Shown: positions 1 through 12,148, counted from the stretch's first letter. The stretch is 64,000 nt of DNA from Candolleomyces eurysporus (GCA_027579435.1 JANBPK010000719.1:1-64000); one strand, 5' to 3'. Notes: generated from the letters alone by a model not told the origin. Program-made: numbers and translations.

Positions 1-2
1 GA

Positions 3-410
3 GAGTCGTCACTCAACAACCTTGGGGATGCACTCCATACTCTCTACAAGTGCAATGGAGACATCAATGCCCTGAAGGAGAGCATTTTGCACCATCGTGA
101 CGCGCTTGCACTCCGGCCAGCACCCCATCCATCTCGGGGTTTGTCACTCAACAACCTTGCCGCAACTCTCCTATCTCAATACAAGCATAATGGGGAAATT
201 GGAATTCTCAATGAAGCAATCGTACTTCGCCGCGAGCTTCTCGACCTCCGTCCCTCGCGGCATCGATACCGAGCTCACAATCTCCAACGCTTTGTGGAAT
301 TTTTGAAGATTCGTTTTTCACTCACTGGAGAAGAAGCGGACCGTGATGAAATCGAAGCTTCTCAGCGAGAACTCGACGAATCCAAGTCTGATGGCCCACC
401 AGGAACATGA
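3..410 (+). pseudogene. C-terminal TPR segment of an NLR-like (NACHT-TPR) protein, cut by the window edge
   Basis: An open frame enters from the left edge in frame 3 and runs to a TGA at 408-410. It shows tetratricopeptide-type repeats of about 42 residues with the recurring pattern L-x-x-L-G-x-A-L, then G/R-D-I-N-A-L-x-E-S-I and HHRDALALRP, followed by a charged tail containing SLTGEEADRDEIEASQREL. The same repeats, tail and about 160 bases of 3' flank recur at 51,780-52,420, where they close a decayed NACHT gene, so this is probably the end of a second copy. Fungal NACHT-TPR proteins are STAND-type signalling ATPases linked to non-self recognition. Only the end is visible, so whether this copy is functional cannot be judged. 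Confidence 0.6.
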
Positions 411-440
411 TAAGTCAGGAACATGATAAGTCAGGAACGG
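401..440. repeat. 16-base direct tandem repeat overlapping the TPR stop codon
   Basis: The unit AGGAACATGATAAGTC occurs twice in tandem (401-416 and 417-432) and a third partial unit follows. The first unit carries the stop codon. The paralogous flank at 52,260 has a single diverged unit, so the tandem copy arose here. Confidence 0.8.
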
Positions 441-1673
441 AAGATGGTGTACCGGAAGAGGATCCGGACATGGACAGATCGTAGTTGTCTTATGATCATT
501 CCTTAGAAAGACATTGGTGGTTCAAATGGCTTGTTCCCTTGTTGCCCTCCAGGACGATTCAGCTATTCGCTTAGTTATTGGTGCATGTATGGTTTCCAAA
601 ATAAGCTGTCCACATGCTCTACTCTACCTTCTTACTAGCGATTCAGTAAAAAGGATAGTAAGAGAAGCGGCAATTAGGGTGGTGTAATATCCCTTTGAGA
701 GCCCATGTCCTGGACACCGTTGACCGTCACGATCTGGCATCGCCGTCCAGGTTGTCGCTCCTGTACCACTTCGCAAATAGGTCCCCCCGAGTGGCCACTC
801 AAAGGTAGTACAGCCATGGGCCCAGGTTTCGAACTTGAAGTCTGGAATGGGTTTGATGGTAGATCTTGTAAGTCGCCTTCTGAGGTCTGTATTTTACCTT
901 GTAAGTAATCAGAAATGCCCTATATACACATAAGCTCTAGCCCTTTGCTTTAAGGATCCCAGGTTCGCTAGATGAATACGAAATATTGAAGTGCTCGTTA
1001 AACATCACGCGCTTTATAGATTAACTTCAGTAACAGGCCGAGAAAGGCTGGAGTTTAATATTCTTGATCCCATTCCTTTGTCCGATATCGACGACATTGA
1101 CAAAGCAGGTTTTGAATGAGGAGGGATGGGGGCGAAACTCTCGCAGGTTCTGGTGAGGAAGGACCAGTGGGTGTAATTTCAAAATTTCAATCATTGGCGA
1201 GGTAGACCCGAGATCTTCGCCCTACCCACTGAATACCGCTATCCTTACTTGGGCTATGAGCTACTTGCCCTGGAAGGCCCGAGCTTCTGCATCCTGCAGC
1301 TGATTCTAGTCGGTCAAATTTCCTTTCAGAACGACTAACACGGTCAATCGCTATTGTTGAATGGATTCCTGATGTCCCTGAGGGATATCTTGGCCTCGGA
1401 GAGCTGTTACAGAAGCATTTCTATTGCATAGAATTCCTCTGTGACAGAAGGCCGAGCAGGAGGGAGAAAAGCTGTTGTCAAAAATGGACGCGGTGGAGGG
1501 CAAACAGGAAGGGTTTTCACGGTGCAGATGGAGATATTATCAACTACATATAAGAGCAAGACAGTACGTATAGCACTGATTACAAGGGGAATTATGAAGA
1601 AGATGCTACGGATAGATAAAACTCCTTTACAAGATATCAGCCGAATCCAGGAGTATAAGAACACTGCTATATG
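441..1673. other. Intergenic stretch without a recognisable gene
   Basis: 440-600 is homologous to the flank after the TPR gene at 52.3-52.42 kb. From 600 to 1,673 I see only short open frames with no family resemblance. A short frame near 1,345-1,410 (reading IAIVEWIPDVPEG) looks protein-like but could not be extended on either side. Confidence 0.4.
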
Positions 1674-4600
1674 CTAAGTTAAGTCAATCACATCGATGAC
1701 GTTCGTTGGTGGTTCTCTCTGCTTTCGTTTAACCCCAGCTACGGTCCCTGAGCCTCTACCGCGCTCTCCAGCAACACTCCCAGTCACCGTCGGTTCAGCA
1801 CTGGGAATCTCGCCGGGCGCCAGCAGGACGGGTCCATCGTCATCATTATCCAATTCCAACACAACCGCAAAAGCCTGAGTTCCTTGAAGGGCTTTCACAA
1901 GATNCCCCCCACCTCTCACCCATAACCGTCCGTAGCTCCCCGTTGTCACCACCGCTTATACCGTTCAAAAACGCTGTTGCAGCAGCCTGCTTCCCGTCCC
2001 ACGTGTACCAAGTCAAAATCTCCGGACGCTTTGAGACGACAAGCATCTGAGGTGTGGTAGACCTATCCGTTGTATACTTGACCCGGTCCATCACGTTCCC
2101 TCTCTGAATGACATACTCCAAATGCTCTCTGCGGTCTTTCCTAGCTCTCAGCGCAAATTGCGATTGGGCGTTGTTGATGAATATATCGAGCGCGTTGCAG
2201 TCCCCACACCCACATCCAATATTTCGACGTTTGAGACGCGGGACAGCGGACTTGGGGCCTAGGATCTCAGCGAGGTATCGGGAGATTGTCTCTTTGAAGA
2301 ACGAGCTGAAGGGTTCGTCCGTCACTCGTTTACCGTGTTTCTGCAGAGTCGCTCTGAGCTGCGGCATGAGAGGTGTCAACACCTCCTTGAACATCCGCGT
2401 CGAGTCCAGGTCACCGTAGTCTTGGAGGATGGTAGAATGGAGGGCGGAGGAAGCGTGGAGATCGTTGACGGAGAGGCAGAGGTCGGCCATGTCGCATATC
2501 CACTTGACCTTGGGATTGGGAGTATTTGGGTTGGGATGTGAGGCGGTGGAGGAAACCCGTTTTTTCTTGGATAATACTGTTTGCTTGGGCTGCAAGGGAG
2601 CTGAGAGAACCGTCGACCAGTCTTTGAACGCTGCCAAGACGCATTGTCGGATGACTTCCCAAATTGGAGGCGAAGGTGGACTTCCACCGGGACCCGAGAT
2701 CAAAGGTGGAGGGAAACGTTGTCGATTTTGGTTCAAGCCGCCTGCGAGAGCGGCAAAGAAATCCGATTTTCCGGCCTTCAACTTTAAAATATTGGGTATG
2801 ATGCTGAGGGTGAAAAGCTCAATAAGGAGGTTGAAGACTGCATCCCAAGATCGTGACCTACATGTCCTGAATAAAGCCTAACCCCCGTTGCACAGCAAGG
2901 TTGACCAAGGTCGGGACGTCTTCCGGTGCGGCCTTTGTGTAGGTAGAGAGCGCATGGTTTAGCAAACCGTCAGCCCACAAAGGGTGCATACGGTGAAAAG
3001 CCTCAATCCGAGCCATTATCGTCTTTAGGATGTTCAGTCGTGTCTTGAGTAAACGAATACGCCTTAAGAGGTCCAGAATCCTGCGAAAGGCCGCGCGTTC
3101 CAACTTCAGTATGATGTATGTCACGGTGGCAAACAAAAGGAGGACTACTTACCCAGGTCGAATCGCGTCTGGGCCAAAGACTTTGAGAGCCTCGCCAATC
3201 GCAGTTCCAACGGTGTCTTCGTATGAGCCGCAGTAAGGTAAAACTTGATTCCAAAATGCGTCATCCTTGCAGGCGACAGCGTACCGCATCAGAGCGACTG
3301 CATCGTTCGTAGATGCGTGAGATGCTTCAGACTGCAGCTTGTCGAGCAAAGCGGCTGCAACGTCTCTCGTAAAGGCAGATGACGGATCGGTAGCAGACTC
3401 GAGTTGCTCCAGACCCCACGCATTGCCTTTGATATGGAGAGTGATCGCTGCCTCGTCTGCGTCTCGGAAAATGACGAGGACGGAACGGTCGTACCCTGAA
3501 AAATGACAAGCTTAGCATCGGTATAATGAGCTTGAAATAGCGCTCACAGTGCTCGAGCGTCCCGGCGTACTAAGTGACCGTGAAGTAAAACCATAGTGTC
3601 AATGACAAGGTCATGAAAAAGGATGAAATTCACTTACGTTCCCCATATACCCTCCTTCATACTGACATCGATCCGGTTCCAATCCATCAAACGGTTCTCT
3701 CGGTAAGAGCGACTCTTCTGGTATCTTGAACTTCCCAAACGACAGCCTTCCACCTCCACTGATTCTCACAACATTCGACACCTCGTAATCCTCGAAATCC
3801 AGTTCTCCCATAGAGGGCGAAGGGTCGTTCTCCCCATCATCGTCAGAATCATCGTTCCAGTCTCCCCAGCGACCCCGTCCGTCAGACTCCATAGGATCTG
3901 CCCAACCAGACCGAGTGAAGACGAGCTTCGCGATGCAAACAGAGAAACTAAGGTCCTTGGCGATGGGAAGGAGGTGGGCTACTTTGTGCGCGTCTACGCC
4001 TTTCAGACAACGAGAGCCCCGGTTCAGGTCGTTCTCGCTGTATTGGTGTTCCAAGAGGTATGCCAGGTAAGGCGGGGAAGGGGCGGAGTCGTATTTATCC
4101 TCGTTCCATTTGCGTAGCACTCGACGAATCCCAGCTAGGGCATCGCTCATGTCGGGCAGGGAGGGGTGGGGTTCATTGCGAGAGGTATGGATGAGGTTAT
4201 ACGAGAGGGCTAGGCGATACCCTGCTGTTACAGGCTTGACTTCGTGGACGACGTCGGTGTACCATGCGAAGAAGGACGTGGTGAAGGCGGAATCTTTGGC
4301 GATGTCGATGATTTTCTTCTGCCCGGCGTGTGAGAGGTGAACTTGGCCGCCTTCGAAAGCGGATGGGAGGACGATGATGATTGTTGCAAACATTCCATTG
4401 GCTTTGGCGGTACTGAGAGGACGAAGTGTTAAACTCGATGTTTATCGAGAGGCTGGGGAAGTGCTTACTCTTGATGAGGGCGGAAACTGAAACTAACTGT
4501 GAGCTTTGGAGATTTGATTCCGAGGCCTAAGGACGTACTGTGAGCCTGTCTGGTATAACAGAAGCTTGTAGAGTTCGCATCGAGGCTGAGAGCTGTAAGG

Positions 4601-5117
4601 GGCCACTCCGAGTGCAGTCCAGATAGTCTTCGACGCGAGCTTATCGACAAATGCCTTCCAATGGGGATTCTGGAAGAATACACGGTTTGGCTCGATTTCC
4701 CAAGTGTCTCTAACGGAGGTGTCGACCAAAGTCTGTTCACCTTTTCCGAAAGGCGCCTGCGTGGACCGCGAAATGATGACTTTTGCGTACCCTTCGGTCA
4801 ACGGAAGAGGAACGAGTCCAACTCCATCGATCGTTAAACCCGGATTAGGCGCGTTCGGATCTGTCGAACAGTGATAGAAGCTGCCAGTGAACTCAAAGTT
4901 CTCGGACAAGGCTTCGTATAGGTCATCCTTTGATTGAAAGGAATGTTAACGTCACTGTGTGGTCATATAATGACGGCGGAAGACATACCCCAAGGTCCTC
5001 TCCGTCAGAGAGTTCAGATTCTGAGTCTTGCTCCGATATTTCTTCATCTAAATCGTCGAATTTCTCGTTTTCCGGGTCCTCGTAGATATCGCAATCTTCA
5101 AGTTCAGACTCTGACAT
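1674..5117 (-). CDS. 2-oxoglutarate/Fe(II)-dependent oxygenase family protein, copy A
   Basis: Exons by comparison with copy C: 5117-4989, 4927-4539, 4486-4469, 4412-3638, 3569-3548, 3495-3153, 3081-2862 and 2803-1674. The start is the ATG opening MSESELED, before an acidic stretch. The core has the double-stranded beta-helix signature. The HxD pair is in PHQD, encoded by an 18-base exon. Then come LPSAFEGGQVHLSHAGQ, the distal histidine in VVHEV, and the 2OG-binding arginine in GYRLALSYNL. A Cys cluster (GCGCGDC) and a basic tail ending NVIDVIDLT follow. Such enzymes hydroxylate or demethylate a substrate using iron, O2 and 2-oxoglutarate; the substrate here is unknown. The frame breaks once, at the N at 1904 beside a C run, between ELRTVMGERWG and LVKALQGTQ. 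Copy C is continuous there, so I suspect a base-calling error. About 1,000 residues if repaired. Confidence 0.8.
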
Positions 5118-5225
5118 GGTCTGGGGATACGGGGGAGAATTGAGCAATGGTTCGCTGGCCGGTGCCCGAAATTGCAGCGTGACGCGCTTGACGCGTCCAG
5201 TCACACCCAAAACCTGTGACATCAC
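5118..5225 (-). promoter_or_regulatory. Upstream region of oxygenase copy A, duplicated in front of pseudogene B
   Basis: About 100 bases directly 5' of the copy A start codon are almost identical to the bases 5' of pseudogene B (8,138-8,232). The duplication that made B therefore included the proximal promoter. No TATA box is evident. Confidence 0.5.
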
Positions 5226-5466
5226 GCGTTTCTATGGCTATAATGAACTTTGAAGCCGCTAATTTATGTATATGTTAGGAAGGATTTTCATTGACTTCAC
5301 TGTGTTCTAATCTTAAATTATAGGTCCAGGGTAAGAGTAGCGGGACAAGGTTCCAATAATTCGAAGTGTTTTCTCTGACCACGACGTCAGATAAGATAAG
5401 ATAACACGCGTTCCCACTCTGTGTGTAAGTTTCCAAGGTCAATGGAATGAGAGGATGCGCCACTTA
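5226..5466. repeat. Dispersed repeat, copy 1 (about 240 bases)
   Basis: This stretch is repeated in the same orientation at about 11,925-12,148 with scattered substitutions and small indels. Both copies contain TTATGTATATGTTAGGAAG, GGTCCAGGGTAAGAGTAGCG and a tandem AGATAAGATAAGATAAC block. No coding capacity is shared between the copies and terminal repeats are not obvious. It may be a short non-autonomous mobile element or a duplicated regulatory segment carrying GATA-factor-type sites. Confidence 0.65.
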
Positions 5467-5668
5467 AGCTTTCTCTAGGACTCGAACGTCGTATGACTAG
5501 CATCATACCTCGAATGCCTCTAATTGGCCATAGTCACTTAGCGCCCAAAACGAAAAGTGATTTGGCGGCATGGTTTTGCCTAGTGCCAGTGTGTGATTCC
5601 TTGATATCGGTGAATAGGAATAGATGGATCAAGCGACAGGCACCCTTCTTTCGTCCCATCACCAAGCC

Positions 5669-6899
5669 ATGTCGACCAATAGTCATTCCCCAGGAATGCA
5701 GCGCCATCCTGATGTGCTGTGGGGTGGTACGGTGTTCTTTCAGGTGAGAAGTAACATCGAGGACCATCATATCGGTGTATGAAAGCACAGCTGACACGCT
5801 CTCCATGCGTTGATGGCGGCTCAGGTCGAAGAGACCATCTTTGAAGTTCCTGGACGTCGGTTCATAGAGCACTCGGAGGTCTTTGCGGGCATGTTTCATT
5901 TGCCCAATACTCAAGACGGGCAGGATGCCAAAGGGCGGAGGAGGAAGTATCCGATCGTTCTTGAGGGATACCAAGCAGCTCATTTCTCCGCCTTGATCAA
6001 CGTCCTGTACCCCTCGTAAGTCTTTGTCATGTCGTCGGTGTATGGTTCTCAGAATTGATCGACGCTGAGCGTAGTGTCGATGAGTTGATGGAAGGCACTT
6101 TGAAGTTGACGAAGGAGGGCTGGATCGGTGTACTCAACTTGTCTAAAAGATGGGATATGAAGAAGGTGCGTCACCACGAATTGCTTGTTTGAGCCCATGT
6201 AAATGAGTGGTTGGTGCGCGCTCTCATATTGACAGATCAGAAGATATGCAATCAATAAACTGTCGGAGATGTCTCTGGACTCCATAGAGAAGGTCGCACT
6301 TGCTCGGGAGTACCAAGTCGCCAAATGGCTCCGAGAGGGGTTGAGTGCCATTGTCACCGAGTATCCGACTCGACCCTTGGCCGTACTCAAATCGCGGCTA
6401 GGCGCGGACACAGCATGTACCTTGTTGTGGATTCTGAAGCAGGAGCCTCCGATTCGCCCGACCGCGAGCTTGGTCCTTTCCCTCGGACTACTAGGATGCA
6501 GTTTCTGTAAGGCCTCGATGTTCCGAAACGAGAGAAAGTGTCACTCCTGCCCTCGGGTTATATCGGCCAACGATATCAATGCCCTATATATATGTACAGG
6601 CTCCACCGCCACCGGCATTGTTACCTCTCTCCCAAAGTCTATGAATGGGCCGGCAGAGATGGATATTACCATCAACCTGGAATATGTGAGATGCAGGAAC
6701 TGCTCGAAAATGCCTCTTCCATGCGCAACCTACACTTGTCCCTCGTGTTCCCGCGACGCAGGGTACCATAATCTTAGGCTCAAACCCGCTCCTCCTGTAA
6801 ACGAGAGTGGTAGAAGTGCATCTCNAAAAAGTTCTGGAAAAATTTGGCGACGAAATCTCTAGATACGAAGCATTGGACCAGTGGCCATTGGCCGAGTAG
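5669..6899 (+). CDS. BTB/POZ domain protein of the fungal expanded family
   Basis: Exons 5669-5743, 5825-6015, 6075-6165 and 6236-6899 join in frame. The product opens MSTNSHSPGMQRHPD, followed by WGGTVFFQ joined to VEETIFEVPGRRF, HSEVFAGMF and IVLEGYQAAHFSALINVLYP, a typical fungal BTB fold. The helical segment after it (KEGWIGVLNLSKRWDM, IRRYAINKLSE, LAREYQVAKWL) matches the region usually following BTB in Agaricomycete proteins. The C-terminal half adds four cysteine pairs (CSFC, CHSC, CRNC, CPSC) that could bind zinc. BTB domains mediate protein pairing, often as Cullin-3 adaptors; the partner here is unknown. The frame shifts at the N at 6825 before an A run. Reading on in the next frame gives a sensible end (EALDQWPLAE, stop 6897-6899), so the shift is probably a sequencing artefact. 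Confidence 0.75.
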
Positions 6900-6987
6900 A
6901 ACGCGCATGTACAAAACCTTGCAGATTGCCTTTTATCACCTCTAATACTGACTCTCCACCTATAATGACTATACCGTATTGACTTCA

Positions 6988-8137
6988 GACAACAGTCCAT
7001 CGAACGGCTCTCTCGGTAAGAGCCACTCTTCTGGTATCTTGAACTTCCCAAACGACAGCCTTCCACCTCCACTGTCCCTCACAACATTCGACACCTCGTA
7101 ATCCTCGAGATCCAGTTCGCCCATGGACGGTGAGGGGTCGCTGTCAGAATCATCGTTCCAGTCCCCAGCAACCTCGTCCGCCGTACTCCGTAGGGTCTGC
7201 CCAACCAGACCGAGTGAAGACGAGCTTCGCGATGCAAACGGAGAAATCGAGGCCATTGGCGATGGGAAGGAGGTGGGCTACGTCGGTGTACCATGCGAAG
7301 AAGGACGTGGTGAAGGCGGAATCTTTGGCGATGTCGATGATTTTCTTCTGCCCGGCGTGTGAGAGGTGGACTTGGCCGCCTTTGAAAGCGGATGGGAGGA
7401 CGATGATGATTGTCGCAAACATTCCATTCGCTTTGGCGGTACTGAGAGGACGAAGTGTTAAACTCGATGTTTATCGAGAGGCTGGGGAAGTGCTTACTCT
7501 TGATGAGGGCGGAAACTGAAACAAACTGTGAGCTTTCTAGATTTAATTGCGAAGCCTAAGGACGTACTGTGAGCCTGTCTGGTATAACAGAAGCTTGTAG
7601 AGTTCTCATAGAGGCTGGGAGCTGTAAGGGGCAACTCCGAGTGCGGTCCAGATAGTCAGCTTATCGACAAATGCCTTCCAATGGGGATTCTGGAAGAATA
7701 CACGGTTTGGCTCGATTTCCCAGGTATCTTTAACGGAGGTGTCGACCAAAGTCTGTTCACCTTTTCCAAAAGGCGCCTGTGTGGACCGCGAAATGGTAAA
7801 TTTCGCGTACCCTTCGGTCAACGGAAGAGGAACGAGTCCAACTCCATCGATCGTCAAACCCGGATTAGGCGCGTTCGGATCTGTCGAACAGTGATAGAAG
7901 CTGCCAGTGAACTCAAAGTTCTCGGAAAAGGCTTCGTATAGGTCATCCTTTGATTGAAGGGAATGTTAACGTCACTGTTTAATCATACAGTGACGGCGGA
8001 AGACATACCCCAAGGTCCTCTCCGTCGGATAGGTCAGATTCAGAGTCTTGCTCCGATATTTCTTCATCTGAATCGTCAAAGTTTTCGTTTTCCGGGCCTT
8101 CACGAATTTCGCGATCTTTAACCTCTGACTCTGACAT
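6988..8137 (-). pseudogene. Oxygenase pseudogene, copy B (duplicate of copy A)
   Basis: The start (MSESEVKDREIRE at 8137), the acidic exon and exon 2 align closely with copy A, including the intron around the 18-base HxD exon. Several lesions are visible. A TGA replaces the conserved cysteine codon just before the ELYKLL-equivalent segment, near 7,607. About 180 bases are deleted between WYTDV and AHLLPIA, removing the distal iron-ligand histidine and the 2OG-binding arginine. The 3' half is missing, with similarity stopping after PREPFDGL near 6,990. It lies head to head with copy C, 358 bases apart. The product could not be an active oxygenase. Confidence 0.85.
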
Positions 8138-8495
8138 GGTCTGGGGATACGGGGGAGAATTGAGCAATGGTTCGCTGGCCGGTGCCCGAAATTGCAGCGT
8201 GACGCGCTTGACGCGTTCAGTCACAACAAAACCTGTGACATCACGCGTTTTCTGGGGAAAACGGTTACGTACCTCTCAAATTCCTGTTTTTCTGTCACTG
8301 GCATGGATGAACTTGACGCAGAGAAATGTATTTACCCTAGAATCTTGAGCAACGAGCAAGTCCTAAAATTAAGAGCAATCTGATCCCTCTTTGTGTCAGT
8401 CCGCAGAGGCTTGACCGTTATCTTGGCGTCGCTAAGGGAATTTTCGGGTCCCGGGCCCTTGAAGATGGTGCCCGTCTTGCTTGTTAACCGCCACA

Positions 8496-11400
8496 ATGGA
8501 CGTCAACACCATCCAAGGAGGACCGAATGCACAGAACAACGTACCNAAAAAAATTGCACGGCGAAGATCTTCGCGTGCGTTTTTCCGACTGTTTTTTGCC
8601 ACGTCTGCGCTGACCTCGCCGTTAGACTCATTTGAACACCGCCCTTGCTGGGAACCTCGAATTCAAAGGAAGCTATTATTATTCTGCTACGGATGCAGCC
8701 GCACCCAACCCAGGCTTGACCATCGAGGGAGTCGGGTTAATTGGCCTACCACTATCCGAACGCGATGCCAAAGTCGTCATATCCCATGCGTCGCAGGCAC
8801 CGTTCGGGAAAGGTGACCAGACGGTCGTCGACACCACCGTTAGAGACACCTGGGAGATCGAGCCTTCGAGTGTCAAGTTCCAGAATCCCAAGTGGGAGCA
8901 GTATGTCGAGCTGGTGGCATCAAAGTCGATTTGGACGGCTCTGGGCGTAGCTCCCTGGACCTCGAAACCCCGCTGTGAGCTATACAAGTTGCTGCTTTAT
9001 CAAACTGGCTCCCATTTTCTACCTCATCAAGAGTGAGCACGAATCAATTTACCTCGGCTAAGATTCTTCTAACCTTGTTTCCGTAGTACATACAAAGCCG
9101 ACGGAATGTTCGCAACAGTCGTCTTTGTTCTCCCTTCCTTATTCGAAGGCGGGGAGGTTCACGTCTCGCATGCGGGTCAAAAAGCCATTATCGACGCCTC
9201 AAAGCACTCCCAATTCAACACCTCCATTTTGGCATGGTACACCGACGTCATGCACGAAGTCAAACCCATCACGTCCGGATACCGACTCGCTCTCTCTTAC
9301 AACCTCATCCACACATCGCCCAACACGCCACAACCCTCTCTGCCCGAAATGCACACTGCTGTGGCGGCTATCCGGAAGGTCCTAACAAGCTGGAATAATG
9401 GCGACTACGAACTCGAGCAGAACCCGCCTCTCATCGCGTACCTCCTCTCGCACCAGTACAATATCATAGACTTCGAGAAAGGGGTCCAGGGTTTGAAAGG
9501 GTCCGACGCGCATAAAGTCGCACACATCTTACCTATCGCCCAAGAACTCGGCTTCTCCATCTGCCTCGCGAACCTGACCTATACACAACACGGGTACGGG
9601 AACGACAACGGAGGCGGATATTATAAACGCAACAAGTGGGGATACGACAGCTATGACGAGGAGGATGATGACTCCGATCCAGGAATGGCCGAAGTTGAGG
9701 AGGAGAGCTACGAGATTTCGAATTGCGTGAGGATAGCTGGAGGACAGGGTTTGGCCTTTGGCGACTTCACGGTTGAGGAAGGGTGTCTTGTGCCGAAGAA
9801 TCCGTTTCAGAAAGCGTCGCCGGATCGGACGGAATATGAAGGGTATATGGGAAATGTACGCTGTCCCTTCCTGATAATGTTCGTATTTTACTGATTTATT
9901 GCTCTTCAGGGCGCAGGGTCGTTGGATTACTGTGAGTACTGGTAACAACCTTCTGCTTTTTCTTTACTCACGCGTTTCAAACAGGGTACGACCGATCCGT
10001 GCTGGTAATTTACCGCAACGAAGACGAGATCCCCATCATGCTGGAGATCAAGGGAGGCATTTGGGCTATCAAACAGCTTGACCTTTCGCCAAACACTCCA
10101 ACCGAACATGCTGAGGCAGTCGCCTCGGCCGCCCTCGCAGAGCTCAAGTCAGGGAGGAACCAAACTCCAGGAGCGAGTGCCCTGGCTTTGATGAACTACG
10201 CCGTCTCTAGGGCCGATGTCGAGTTGTGGAACAACGCCCTCCCGTTTTGTGCTTCGTCGCCGTCCGCATTTATTGGAGAGGCGGTAGGGAAGGCTTTGGA
10301 TGCCTTCGGGCTGGCGCCGGTTCAGGCTGGGTAAGTAAATTACTGAATTACTATCGGAATCGCCGCAGCTGATGGCCATTTGTGTTCAGGATTGAGGGAT
10401 TGATAGACCGTATATCGAAGCTCAATGCACGGGTTCAAGTTATCGATACAATTGTGCTGCGAGTGGGGGATCAGGCGGACCCTGAGTGGTCTGCTGGTCT
10501 GCTGAAGAACGCAGTGGCGTCGTATAACGCTGGTGCCGTTGAGGATGTTCCAGCGTTAGTCACGGTTATGCAGAGGACGGGACTGGACGGTGTCCAAAAA
10601 TCGTGAGCATTAATTCCTCCTCATATTCGACATCCTTTTTCTCATTCAGCCTGCGTTATCCATAGAATCATTCCAAACATTTCGAAGCAACGCCACTCTT
10701 ATCAGATTTTTGTCGCTCTTGCAAAGGAGCTTCACCAGCGTCGCAACGAGTTCCCTGAACAGGCGGACCAGAACCCCCCTCCGCCCGTTGCCGATGCCAT
10801 CCGCCAATGCATCTTGGCTGCAGTCCAAGAGTGGCAAACAGGGGTTGGCAGCACAAGTTCACTTTTTGGACAGCCGGCATATACCACATACAGCTACTTG
10901 AGACCGACAAACCCTCCGCCCATTCCAACAAAACCCGAGTGGGTAGCCCAAATCGTCGATCTGTGCTTCCTTGTAGGCGACTTGGAACCGTGCTCGGTGC
11001 TGTTCTGCCACGTTCTTCAGCATCGCGGAAGTACGAACCTCCCGACGATGTTCACAACCGTGTACACCCCCCTGGTCATGCGCCTCAAAGAGATCTTGAA
11101 GAATCACGGACGGCAGGCAACCGAGGAGCCGTTTGGCTCGTTCATGAAGACCCTCGTCTTTCTGTACCTCTCGGATATTTTGGGGTCCAGCAAAGCGCTT
11201 CCGAAGCTCAACCGCGTGGTTAAATGTTCTGCGACGTGTAAAGACTGTGTGCCGTTGGAGAGATGGGTGAACGATGTGAATAGCTCGCGAGAGTATAATT
11301 TCAAGGCGGGGCAAGACCGGAGGTCGCATTTGGAGCGGTGTCTCAGGCCACACAGCGATTTGCTGACGACGAGGACGATGTATTCGGGGAATCCGCATAC

Positions 11401-11713
11401 GCTTGTTGTGAGCAAGAGATTGGAGGTGCTGGAGCAGTATACGTGGAAAGGAAGGCAGAGGGCTGCAGTGGAGTTTTTGCAGGTGTTTGGTAAGGATGAA
11501 GAACTGGCGTCGATCGTGAAAGATAGGTATGGGGATGTGTTGAAGGCGGTACAGGGGACGCAGTCGTTTTCTACGAGTGTGGGGACGCCTAGCGGGTCGG
11601 TGGTGCAGCAGACGGGCATGACGGCTGGGGGACAGGCCTCAACTGTTGTTGGTGCCAAACGGAAGCACAGGGAGCCTCCGAAGAACGTTATTGATGTCAT
11701 AGATTTGACCTAG
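8496..11713 (+). CDS. 2-oxoglutarate/Fe(II)-dependent oxygenase family protein, copy C
   Basis: Seven exons join without frame breaks: 8496-8540, 8626-9032, 9087-9855, 9910-9931, 9985-10330, 10390-10602 and 10666-11713, giving 949 residues. The iron motif HxD is in LPHQDT, the distal histidine in MHEVKPITSGYR and the 2OG-binding arginine in the same GYR. A 22-base exon (GAGSLDY) precedes the strand YDRSVLVIYR. A Cys triplet (CSATCKDC) lies near residue 770, and the tail KRKHREPPKNVIDVIDLT matches copy A. It diverges from copy A throughout, is the only copy with an undamaged reading frame, and lacks the intron that isolates the HxD exon in A and B. The N at 8546 falls in intron 1. The substrate is unknown. 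Nuclear localisation is possible from the basic tail, but that is inference. Confidence 0.85.
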
Positions 11714-11924
11714 GACGCTGTTAGAAGGGAGGACTTGTTTTTATCTTCCACGTTTCATCTATTGTCTTCGATCACGGTGAATCATTAGCGCTATGAACTA
11801 CTCAAGCACTTGTAGCGCTACTGTGGCACTCGTATTTGTAGTGGTATGCACTCGGAACCCCAGTCAGAAAGAAAGCGCATAGCCTTGACTCGGACGAGAT
11901 CCAGACAGACCAGGGTTGTGATTT

Positions 11925-12148
11925 ATAATAAACTTTAAAGCGGCTTACTTATGTATATGTTAGGAAGCACCTTCATCCACTTCACTGCGTTAAATTAAAG
12001 GTCCAGGGTAAGAGTAGCGGGAAAAGGTTCCAATATTTGCAGTGTTTCTGTGACCATGACGTTAGATAAGATAAGATAACGCACGTTCCCACTCGGTGTG
12101 TGTGTGTTAGTTTCCAAGGTCGATGGAATGAGAGGATGCGCCACTTTG
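11925..12148. repeat. Dispersed repeat, copy 2
   Basis: Same orientation and same internal blocks as the repeat at 5,226-5,466, including the tandem AGATAAGATAAGATAAC block and the end AATGAGAGGATGCGCCACTT. Here it lies 3' of oxygenase copy C, whereas copy 1 lies 5' of copy A. Confidence 0.65.

Noticed and set aside
1345..1420. Short frame reading IAIVEWIPDVPEG as a PI3K-like kinase piece
   Set aside because: Too short, with no catalytic loop or neighbouring motif in any frame.
6049..6411. 120-codon minus-strand frame within the BTB gene
   Set aside because: It is antisense to BTB exons and introns. The plus-strand model with consensus splice sites explains the region.
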